Part shown: in pieces, positions 1 to 4,534 of the stretch | Layout: each line of letters begins with the position of its first letter | How positions within the stretch are numbered: position 1 is the stretch's first letter | Assembly (NCBI GenBank): GCA_905203795.1 | Contig: CAJKXG010000104.1 | Coordinates: forward strand, 1 to 5,079 | Origin: an uncultured Oscillospiraceae bacterium | GTDB lineage: Bacteria > Bacillota > Clostridia > Oscillospirales > Acutalibacteraceae | Reading direction: 5' to 3' | Length of the DNA stretch: 5,079 nt | Program-made: the position numbers and the translations under genes | Notes under the pieces: model-generated | Told to the model about the DNA's origin: nothing | Database searches by the model: none | What the model saw: the letters and a program-made list of their open reading frames with translations, nothing else

Positions 1-906
1 TGTGTCGGCACGGCGTGTACACTGTGCGACCGCAAGTTCGGCATCCCCGCCCTCGGCACGATGGCGCATAGCTGGGTGCAGTTGTTTGACAGCGAACTGG
101 AAGCCTTCCGCGCCTATGCCCGTCGCTATCCCGATTCCTGCGTGCTGCTGGTGGACACCTACAGCACGCTCAAATCCGGCATTCCCAATGCGATCCGTGT
201 GTTTAACGAGATCGTCGTGCCGTCGGGGCATCGACCGGTCGGTGTGCGCATTGATTCGGGCGACATTACGTATCTCAGCAAAAAGGCACGCCAAATGCTG
301 GATGATGCGGGCTTCCCGGACTGCCGCATCACCGCATCCAATTCGCTGGATGAGTACCTTATCCGCGACATGATCGCGCAGCAGGCGTGCGTGGACAACT
401 TCGGCGTGGGCGAGCGGCTGATCACGGCGGCGAGCAACCCCGTGTTCGGCGGCGTGTACAAGCTGGCGGCGGTGGAGGAGGACGGCGAAATCCGCCCGCG
501 CATCAAGGTCAGCGAAAACGTGACCAAGATCACCAATCCCTGCTTCAAGCAATTGTGGCGGCTGTACGACCGCGACAGCGGCAAGGCGATCGCCGATGTG
601 CTGACGATGCGCGACGAAGTGATCGACGACACGCAGCCGTATGAGCTGTTCGACCCTGAACACATCTGGAAACGCAAGGTGGTGGACAACTACACCGCCG
701 TGCCGTTGCAGGTGCCGCTGTTTGAAGGCGGGCGCTGCGTGTACGATGCGCCGCCGCTCACCGCCGTGCGCGACCGCTGCGCCGCGCAGATCGACGCACT
801 GTGGGATGAGGTCAAGCGCTTCGAGAATCCCCATCGCTATTATGTCGATCTCTCCCAGCCGTTGTGGGACGAAAAACAGCGGCTGCTGTCGGAATACGCG
901 CTGTAA
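1..906 (+). CDS. pncB: Nicotinate phosphoribosyltransferase, 3' part (5' end outside window)
   Basis: This enzyme makes nicotinate mononucleotide from nicotinate and PRPP, coupled to ATP hydrolysis, in the cytoplasmic NAD salvage (Preiss-Handler) pathway. The frame is open from base 1, so the gene starts upstream; about 301 C-terminal residues are visible of the roughly 480 usual for clostridial members. The ATG at 61 is internal, because the conserved family sequence continues upstream of it. Counting from the first visible codon, the hallmark GTMAHSWV lies at residues 19-26, and its His is the position known in the family to be transiently phosphorylated. VDTYSTLKSG (51-60), RIDSGD (83-88), FGVGERL (134-140) and PVFGGVYKL (147-155) follow, covering the phosphoribosyl-binding barrel. 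The C-terminal segment ends in a normal TAA stop at 904-906. There is no frameshift and I see no clear terminator after it. Identification is firm; links to the neighbours are not evident. Confidence 0.96.
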   Translation, partial: CVGTACTLCDRKFGIPALGTMAHSWVQLFDSELEAFRAYARRYPDSCVLLVDTYSTLKSGIPNAIRVFNEIVVPSGHRPVGVRIDSGDITYLSKKARQMLDDAGFPDCRITASNSLDEYLIRDMIAQQACVDNFGVGERLITAASNPVFGGVYKLAAVEEDGEIRPRIKVSENVTKITNPCFKQLWRLYDRDSGKAIADVLTMRDEVIDDTQPYELFDPEHIWKRKVVDNYTAVPLQVPLFEGGRCVYDAPPLTAVRDRCAAQIDALWDEVKRFENPHRYYVDLSQPLWDEKQRLLSEYAL

Positions 907-910
907 GATA

Positions 911-939
911 TTCAAACCTTGTTTTCGGGATATTCACGG
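911..939 (+). promoter_or_regulatory. Three 7-mers at 11-bp period, possible winged-helix regulator sites
   Basis: TTCAAAC (911-917), TTTTCGG (922-928) and TTCACGG (933-939) start exactly 11 bp apart. The outer two belong to a longer exact 8-bp direct repeat, GATATTCA, at 907-914 and 929-936, 22 bp or two helical turns apart. OmpR/PhoB-type regulators are known to bind tandem direct repeats of about this period. The repeats sit just upstream of the gene for such a regulator and of a TATACT element. Autoregulation is an inference; the middle copy matches poorly. Confidence 0.35.
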
Positions 940-941
940 TT

Positions 942-964
942 TTGACACATTTTGCGGCTATACT
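942..964 (+). promoter_or_regulatory. Possible promoter of the winged-helix regulator gene
   Basis: TATACT at 959-964 is a good -10 element. A perfect TTGACA lies at 942-947 but is only 11 bp away, against the usual 16-18, so the pair cannot work as a standard sigma-A promoter. Either the -10 is used with help from an activator bound to the phased repeats upstream, or the -35 match is chance. A start near 971 would fall after the first in-frame ATG (970) and supports the later start at 1006. Confidence 0.35.
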
Positions 965-1005
965 GAACCATGACGAGGATTGCGCGGAAAGGATGGTTCA
1001 GGGTC

Positions 1006-1488
1006 ATGCCCAAACTGGTGTATATATACGGAGACGACGGAAAATTGCTGGATACGCTGATGGATGCGCTGAAAAGCTATGGGTATTCGCTGGAATATAC
1101 GGATTTGGCGGATGATCCCGAGCTGCAGACGGTCACGGCGGATATTGCCCTGCTGTGCAAGCCCGCCGAGCTGCGCACCCGTCTGACGGCGGGGCGGCTG
1201 ACGGTGGATCTGGACAGCATGTCCGTCTGTGACGACACGGGCAAGATGCTGCATTTTACGCCGACCGAGTTTGCGCTGCTGACGTATCTGATGAAAAACA
1301 GCGGGCGCGCTGTCCCGCGGGACGAGTTGCTGCCGCAAATCTGGGGTTTCGAGAACGATTCGTCCACCCGCGTAGCGGATGACACGGTCAAACGCCTGCG
1401 CAAAAAGCTGATAGGCACGGGTGTGGAGATCAAGACCATCTGGGGGTTTGGTTTCCGGCTGAACACGGCGGGGCAGGCGGCGGAATAA
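1006..1488 (+). CDS. Winged-helix (OmpR/PhoB-type) regulator with a half-length receiver-like N-terminus
   Basis: The protein is 160 residues, against about 225 for a full response regulator. Residues about 66-152 form a typical Trans_reg_C winged helix: LHFTPTEFALLTYLM (82-96), VPRDELLPQIWG (103-114), the recognition helix region around RVADDTVKRLRKKL (122-135) and the wing KTIWGFGFRL (143-152). Residues 3-52 resemble the first half of a receiver: a first strand with an acidic pair (VYIYGDD), a helix, a second strand, then ADIALLCKP where the third strand normally ends in the phosphorylated Asp. Here that position is Cys/Lys, and the second half of the receiver fold is missing. It is therefore probably not controlled by phosphorylation. 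No histidine kinase lies next to it in the window. ATG 1006 is preferred over ATG 970 because GGAAAGGATGG lies upstream of 1006 and nothing similar upstream of 970; in-frame stops at 943 and 964 exclude a longer form. Targets are unknown. Confidence 0.88.
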   Translation: MPKLVYIYGDDGKLLDTLMDALKSYGYSLEYTDLADDPELQTVTADIALLCKPAELRTRLTAGRLTVDLDSMSVCDDTGKMLHFTPTEFALLTYLMKNSGRAVPRDELLPQIWGFENDSSTRVADDTVKRLRKKLIGTGVEIKTIWGFGFRLNTAGQAAE

Positions 1489-1510
1489 GCGGCTGTGCAG
1501 AGACTTTTTT

Positions 1511-1551
1511 GGCGCACGATGCGAAATCGTGCGCCGTTTTACTGTTTTTTT
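1511..1551 (+). terminator. Intrinsic terminator of the winged-helix gene
   Basis: A perfect 10-bp stem, GGCGCACGAT (1511-1520) with ATCGTGCGCC (1526-1535), closes a GCGAA loop and is followed by T-rich sequence (TTTT at 1537-1540 and seven T at 1545-1551). It lies 22 bp after the stop at 1486-1488. The same T-rich stretch sits at about -60 to -46 of the next promoter, so it may also serve as an UP element. Confidence 0.92.
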
Positions 1552-1561
1552 GCAAAAAGTA

Positions 1562-1590
1562 TTGACAGATTCGCGCAAAAGGCGTATAAT
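1562..1590 (+). promoter_or_regulatory. Perfect-consensus sigma-A promoter
   Basis: TTGACA (1562-1567) and TATAAT (1585-1590) match the consensus at all 12 positions with the ideal 17-bp spacer. A/T tracts lie upstream (1537-1558), where an UP element would be. The predicted start is about 1597. No credible reading frame with a ribosome binding site follows within several hundred bases, so the expected product is a noncoding RNA or a long leader. Promoters this strong are typical of stable RNA genes. Confidence 0.85.
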
Positions 1591-1596
1591 GCAGAC

Positions 1597-1740
1597 AAGA
1601 ATCGTTCACGTGCACTATCGACGGATGATCGAAGCAGGCGTATGGTTGTACGGAATTGGCCGTCGCCGCCCCGTCGTTGGGTGAACCGCTATGCATGAAA
1701 GCTTGCTTATATGCAAGCCGTTCACGTGCACGCGAATTTA
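1597..1740 (+). ncRNA. Candidate structured noncoding RNA (three-way junction), family not recognised
   Basis: The region begins at the start point predicted for the consensus promoter. It can fold into three compatible stems. P1 pairs 1604-1615 with 1726-1737 (10 Watson-Crick pairs, one G-U, one mismatch). P2 pairs CGACGG (1619-1624) with CCGTCG (1671-1676) and can hold an inner hairpin, GGCG 1637-1640 with CGCC 1664-1667 and ACGG 1650-1653 with CCGT 1660-1663. P3 pairs GTGAAC (1681-1686) with GTTCAC (1720-1725), capped by GCTTGC/GCAAGC (1701-1706/1713-1718) around a TTATAT loop. P3 abuts P1, leaving short joining strands of 3, 4 and 0 nt. I see no conserved core of SRP RNA, RNase P RNA, tmRNA, a T-box or a common riboswitch. 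A divergent 6S-type RNA or a cis-acting leader of the next gene remain possible. The 3' end is uncertain; U-rich sequence follows P1. Confidence 0.5.
1603..1731 (+). repeat. 13-bp direct repeat CGTTCACGTGCAC bracketing the RNA fold
   Basis: The exact 13-mer occurs at 1603-1615 and 1719-1731, with starts 116 bp apart. Each copy contains the palindromes CACGTG and GTGCAC. In RNA form the copies can pair with each other through GUGCAC, and either can pair through GUUCAC with the single GUGAAC at 1681-1686. A further GTGCAC occurs at 1827-1832. Confidence 0.8.
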
Positions 1741-1784
1741 ATCTGCTTATTTCTATTTATCGTTTCCCCTTTTCCTTTATTCCC
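1738..1784 (+). other. Pyrimidine-rich tract after the candidate RNA
   Basis: About 47 bases that are overwhelmingly T and C with only scattered purines separate the three-way junction from the next large hairpin. Following the GC-containing P1 stem, it could support release of the transcript, or act as an unstructured G-poor loading site for Rho. Neither role is shown by the sequence alone. Confidence 0.4.
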
Positions 1785-1830
1785 GCACGTCCGCCCTCCC
1801 GGCTTCCCCGCCGGGAGGGGACGGATGTGC
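1785..1830 (+). other. Large GC-rich hairpin in the intergenic region
   Basis: CCCTCCCGGC (1794-1803) pairs perfectly with GCCGGGAGGG (1810-1819) around a TTCCCC loop. After a 2-nt bulge (1820-1821) the stem continues with TCCG/CGGA, a G-U pair and GCAC (1785-1788) with GTGC (1827-1830), 19 pairs in all. No T-tract follows, so it is not a standard terminator on this strand. A small CCGC/GCGG hairpin follows at 1833-1845. It may be part of a longer RNA or an interspersed palindromic element. Confidence 0.7.
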
Positions 1831-1863
1831 ACCCGCCGGATGCGGTAAAGGGGGGCGCAGCGT

Positions 1864-1907
1864 CTCGAAGTGCCGTCGTTTTTGAAAAACGGCGTTGGTG
1901 CTTCGAG
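1864..1907 (+). other. Long imperfect hairpin, possible terminator-like or repeat element
   Basis: CTCGAAG (1864-1870) pairs with CTTCGAG (1901-1907). The stem continues through G-U and Watson-Crick pairs (1871-1874 with 1897-1900), passes a 3-nt bulge at 1894-1896 and ends with GTCGTTT paired to AAACGGC around a TTGAA loop, about 18 pairs overall. T-runs occur only further on (1924-1928 and 1932-1938), so termination is possible but not typical. Together with the hairpin at 1785-1830 it fills the gap before the lacI promoter. Confidence 0.65.
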
Positions 1908-1949
1908 TGGTTTACTATACATATTTTTGCGTTTTTTTGCCCATTTCCG

Positions 1950-1978
1950 TTGACATTTTCTTCCGGCTTTGCTATATT
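1950..1978 (+). promoter_or_regulatory. Promoter of the lacI-type regulator gene
   Basis: TTGACA (1950-1955) is a perfect -35, and TATATT (1973-1978) matches the -10 consensus at five of six positions across an ideal 17-bp spacer. T-tracts at 1924-1928 and 1932-1938 are placed like an UP element. The predicted start near 1985 leaves a leader of about 58 nt before the ATG at 2043. It probably drives the regulator and, by read-through, xylA. Confidence 0.8.
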
Positions 1979-1988
1979 AAACATGTAT

Positions 1989-2015
1989 GTGAGTCGGTGA
2001 TATACAACCGCTCAC
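1989..2015 (+). promoter_or_regulatory. Inverted repeat at the lacI promoter start: candidate operator
   Basis: GTGAG (1989-1993) and CGGT (1995-1998) are mirrored by ACCG (2007-2010) and CTCAC (2011-2015), giving nine pairs with one unpaired T and an 8-base centre. It lies a few bases past the predicted transcription start, where binding of the LacI-type protein would block its own promoter. It could equally act as a leader hairpin in the mRNA. The same arms are not repeated before xylA. Confidence 0.5.
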
Positions 2016-2042
2016 CATCTTTCAAGGTACGGGGGACGGGGC

Positions 2043-3062
2043 ATGCGCATCACATCCAAGCAGATAGCGGAGCTGGCGGGCGTTTCCCGCGGCACGGTGG
2101 ATCGCGCGCTCAACAACCGCGGCGGCGTCCGTCCGGAGGTCTGCCGCCGCATCCTCGATATCGCCGCCGAGTATGGGTATCAGCCCATGCGGGCGGGCAA
2201 GGCGCTGGTGATGCGGGAGACACTGACCATCGGTGTGCTGCTCAATTCGGTCGGCAACCTCTTTTTCGACGACGTGATCCGCGGCATCAACGAAGCCGTT
2301 CAGGATTTTTCCGATTTTTCCATTGAGCTGCGTATGCAGCAGATCAAGGGCTACCGTCTCGACGAACAGCTTGCGGCGCTGGATCGGCTCGCGGGGGAGA
2401 ATCTGTCGGGGCTGGTGCTCACGCCGATCAACCACCCCGATGTTGCGGCGCGGCTGGAGCAATTTTGCGAGCGCGGCGTGCCCGTCGTCGCCATCAACTC
2501 GGATATCACGCAGTTTTCGCCGCTGGTGTATGTCGGCTGTGATTATCTGCGTTCCGGACAGACGGCGGCGCAGATGCTGGGGTTGCTGCGCGGCGCGGAT
2601 GCGCGCATCCTGATCGTGACCGGTTCGCTCAAGGTGTTGGGTCACAATCAGCGCGTGTACGGCTTTTCGCGCGTGCTGAAATCCGATTTTCCGCAAACCC
2701 GCATCGTGGATGTCGTGGAGAACAACGACGACGAGGAGCTGTCTTATCAAGTGGTGGCGGATACGCTGCGGCACTTTCCGGAGATCAACGCGTTGTATTT
2801 TGCCGCGGGCGGTGTGCTCGGCGGTGCGCGGGCGGTGCTGGAGCGGCAGGGCGAGTTGCCCACCATCCTCACCTGCGACCTCAACGATACCATTCGTTCG
2901 TACATCCAGCAGGGCATCGTGGCGGCGACCATCTGTCAGCAGCCGTATTTGCAGGGTTTCACCGGTGTGAAGGTGCTGCTCAATCAGCTTTTGTTCCGCC
3001 AGCCTCCCGAGCAGGCGAAGCTCTACACGCAGAATGAGATCAAGCTCAAGTATAATCTGTAA
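2043..3062 (+). CDS. LacI-family transcriptional regulator, probable regulator of xylAB
   Basis: This is a 339-residue protein of normal family length. Residues about 3-23 are the LacI-type helix-turn-helix (SKQIAELAGVSRGTVDRALN), followed by the hinge region EYGYQPMRAGKAL (43-55). Residues about 61-339 form a periplasmic-binding-protein-like sugar domain: TIGVLLNS (62-69), GLVLTPIN (123-130), VPVVAINSD (146-154), RILIVTGS (188-195) and LPTILTCDLNDT (272-283). Such proteins bind DNA as dimers or tetramers and release it, or bind it, when a small sugar ligand is bound. It is transcribed from its own promoter and lies 67 bp upstream of xylA in the same direction, so local control of xylose use is the natural inference. 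The effector cannot be read from sequence. The ATG is preceded by an unusually G-rich ribosome binding site (GGGGGACGGGG, 2031-2041). Many Bacillota use a ROK-family XylR instead, so the gene is not named xylR here. Confidence 0.93.
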   Translation: MRITSKQIAELAGVSRGTVDRALNNRGGVRPEVCRRILDIAAEYGYQPMRAGKALVMRETLTIGVLLNSVGNLFFDDVIRGINEAVQDFSDFSIELRMQQIKGYRLDEQLAALDRLAGENLSGLVLTPINHPDVAARLEQFCERGVPVVAINSDITQFSPLVYVGCDYLRSGQTAAQMLGLLRGADARILIVTGSLKVLGHNQRVYGFSRVLKSDFPQTRIVDVVENNDDEELSYQVVADTLRHFPEINALYFAAGGVLGGARAVLERQGELPTILTCDLNDTIRSYIQQGIVAATICQQPYLQGFTGVKVLLNQLLFRQPPEQAKLYTQNEIKLKYNL

Positions 3063-3067
3063 CTGTA

Positions 3068-3098
3068 TAAGCACTGCCGCGGGCATCCCGCGTGCTTA
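3068..3098 (+). promoter_or_regulatory. Stem-loop between lacI-type gene and xylA
   Basis: TAAGCAC (3068-3074) pairs with GTGCTTA (3092-3098), and GCGGG (3079-3083) with CCCGC (3087-3091) around a CAT loop, with a 4-nt bulge on the left side only. It sits 5 bases after the regulator stop and 17 before the xylA ribosome binding site. The T-run at 3110-3114 is too far for a classic terminator. It may be an operator, an mRNA stabiliser or a weak attenuator. Confidence 0.5.
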
Positions 3099-3115
3099 CA
3101 TATTCAACTATTTTT

Positions 3116-3121
3116 AGGAGG
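3116..3121 (+). promoter_or_regulatory. xylA ribosome binding site fixing a GTG start
   Basis: AGGAGG is a perfect Shine-Dalgarno sequence, 8 nt before GTG 3130. No other start codon is placed as well, and the protein from this GTG begins like other class II xylose isomerases. Confidence 0.9.
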
Positions 3122-3129
3122 AAACGATT

Positions 3130-4446
3130 GTGCAAGAATTTTTCAAAGGCATCTCCAAAGTGAAATACGAAGGTGCGAAGTCGGATAACCCGTTGGCGTT
3201 CCGTTACTACAACCCCGATGAGAAGATCGCGGGCAAGACCATGCGGGAGCAACTCCGCTTTGCCATGTCCTACTGGCACACCATGTGCGCGGGCGGCACC
3301 GATATGTTCGGCGCGGAGACCATCTCCAAGACCTATGGTGCGACCGATGTGATGGACATCGCGAAAAACAAGGCGTATGCCGCGTTTGAGCTGATGGAGA
3401 AATTGGACATCGACTACTACTGCTTCCATGACCGTGACATCGCGCCGGAGGCGGACAATCTGAAAGAAACCAACGCCCGTCTGGACGTCATCAGCGACCT
3501 GCTCGCCGATCTGATGAAGCAGAGCGGCAAGAAGCTGCTGTGGGGTACGGCGAACTGCTTCGGCAATCCGCGCTACATGCACGGCGCCGGCACTGCGTGC
3601 AACGCGGACGTGTTCGCGTTTGCGGCGGCGCAGATCAAGAAGGCGCTGGAAGTGACCACCAAGCTGGGCGGCGAAGGCTACGTGTTCTGGGGCGGCCGTG
3701 AGGGCTATGAGACGCTGCTGAACACCGATATGGCGCTGGAGCAGGACAACATGGCGCGCCTGATGCGTATGGCGGTGGATTATTCCCGTTCCATCGGCTT
3801 CACCGGCGATTTCTACATCGAGCCGAAGCCGAAGGAGCCGACCAAGCATCAGTACGATTTCGACACCGCGACCGTGCTCGCATTCCTGCGCAAATACGGT
3901 CTGGACCAAGACTTCAAGATGAACATCGAAGCCAACCACGCCACCCTCGCGGGTCACACCTTCCAGCATGAGCTGGTCGTGGCGCGCACCAACGGTGTGT
4001 TCGGCTCCATCGACGCGAACCAGGGCGACCTGCTGCTCGGCTGGGATACCGACCAATTCCCGACCAACGTGTACGAGACTTCCATGTGCATGCTGGAAGT
4101 GCTGCGGGCGGGCGGCTTCACCAAGGGCGGTCTGAACTTCGACGCGAAGACCCGCCGCGGTTCGAACACGCCGGAAGATATCTTCTATGCGTACATCGCC
4201 GGTATGGACGCGTTTGCGCTGGGTCTGCGCATCGCCGACAAGCTGATCGCGGACGGTCGTCTGGACGCGTTTGTTGCGGATCGGTATGCCAGCTACAAGA
4301 CCGGCATCGGCGCGGACATCGTGTCCGGCAAGGCGACGATGCAGCAGCTCGAGGAGTACGCGCTCGCGATGGGCGATGTGACCACCAACAAGAGCGGTCG
4401 TCAGGAGTATCTGGAGAATATCATCAACTCGGTCATGTTCGGCTGA
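3130..4446 (+). CDS. xylA: Xylose isomerase (class II)
   Basis: This cytoplasmic, metal-dependent enzyme interconverts D-xylose and D-xylulose, the first step of xylose use; the family also isomerises D-glucose. The 438 residues match the usual length of the class II group, with the typical N-terminal region ([21 protein letters not shown]). All expected active-site residues are present, each one lower than in the classic family numbering: His100 and Asp103 in FHDRDIAPE, Glu231 in YIEPKPKEP, Glu267 and His270 in [12 protein letters not shown], Asp295 in SIDANQGD, Asp306 and Asp308 in GWDTDQFP, and Asp338 in LNFDAK. The start is GTG with a perfect ribosome binding site. Codon use leans strongly to C/G-ending codons, consistent with high expression. 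It follows the LacI-type gene by 67 bp and is followed by a strong terminator before xylB. No convincing promoter is visible directly upstream, so it may be co-transcribed with the regulator. Identification is firm. Confidence 0.98.
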   Translation: MQEFFKGISKVKYEGAKSDNPLAFRYYNPDEKIAGKTMREQLRFAMSYWHTMCAGGTDMFGAETISKTYGATDVMDIAKNKAYAAFELMEKLDIDYYCFHDRDIAPEADNLKETNARLDVISDLLADLMKQSGKKLLWGTANCFGNPRYMHGAGTACNADVFAFAAAQIKKALEVTTKLGGEGYVFWGGREGYETLLNTDMALEQDNMARLMRMAVDYSRSIGFTGDFYIEPKPKEPTKHQYDFDTATVLAFLRKYGLDQDFKMNIEANHATLAGHTFQHELVVARTNGVFGSIDANQGDLLLGWDTDQFPTNVYETSMCMLEVLRAGGFTKGGLNFDAKTRRGSNTPEDIFYAYIAGMDAFALGLRIADKLIADGRLDAFVADRYASYKTGIGADIVSGKATMQQLEEYALAMGDVTTNKSGRQEYLENIINSVMFG

Positions 4447-4470
4447 GTTTTGCCACCCATGTAACCGCAT

Positions 4471-4503
4471 AAAAGGGCGGGAGCGCCGCTCCCGCCCTTT
4501 TTT
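4471..4503 (+). terminator. Strong intrinsic terminator between xylA and xylB
   Basis: A 14-bp perfect stem pairs 4471-4484 (core GGGCGGGAGC) with 4488-4501 around a GCC loop, and six T (4498-4503) follow. It lies 24 bp after the xylA stop and ends 31 bp before the xylB ATG. It should stop much of the transcription coming from xylA, or protect the 3' end of the xylA message. The A-run on the left arm also allows some termination on the opposite strand. Confidence 0.92.
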
Positions 4504-4534
4504 CTATATCACTTGAGAAAAAGGGGTCATCATC

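Noticed and set aside
970..1005. Earlier ATG (970) as start of the winged-helix gene
   Set aside because: No Shine-Dalgarno sequence precedes it, it lies about at the predicted transcription start, and the extra residues do not fit the first strand of a receiver-like fold.
1622..1634. CGGATGATCGAAG as a hammerhead ribozyme core
   Set aside because: The required CUGAUGA is broken, no proper stem II separates it from GAA, and no cleavage site context is visible, although the region can form a three-way junction.
1495..1698. 67-residue open frame on the + strand
   Set aside because: It starts inside the terminator region, crosses the consensus promoter and overlaps the structured RNA; there is no ribosome binding site.
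1677..1700. GGGTGAACCGC resembling the T-box consensus
   Set aside because: It lacks a base of the conserved GGTGGNACCGCG core. No antiterminator/terminator pair follows and the downstream gene is not a tRNA synthetase or amino acid gene.
1882..1897. TTGAAAAACGGCGTTG as a catabolite-responsive (cre) site
   Set aside because: The spacing of TG..AA and CG is off by one base and the right half does not match. It is also the apical part of a hairpin.
1656..2000. 114-residue open frame on the + strand in the intergenic region
   Set aside because: It has no ribosome binding site, crosses both large hairpins and the lacI promoter, and has no recognisable domain.
2022..3086. 354-residue open frame on the - strand over the LacI-type gene
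   Set aside because: It is an antisense shadow caused by G/C-rich third positions. The + strand product has a clear domain structure and start signals, whereas the - strand product is a low-complexity His/Arg/Leu-rich sequence.
3046..4470. 474-residue open frame on the - strand over xylA
   Set aside because: It exactly shadows a gene with all xylose isomerase active-site residues. No recognisable domain is present on the - strand.
4450..4473. TTGCCA with CATAAA as a separate xylB promoter
   Set aside because: The spacer is only 12 bp, both elements are weak, and the start would fall within the terminator hairpin.
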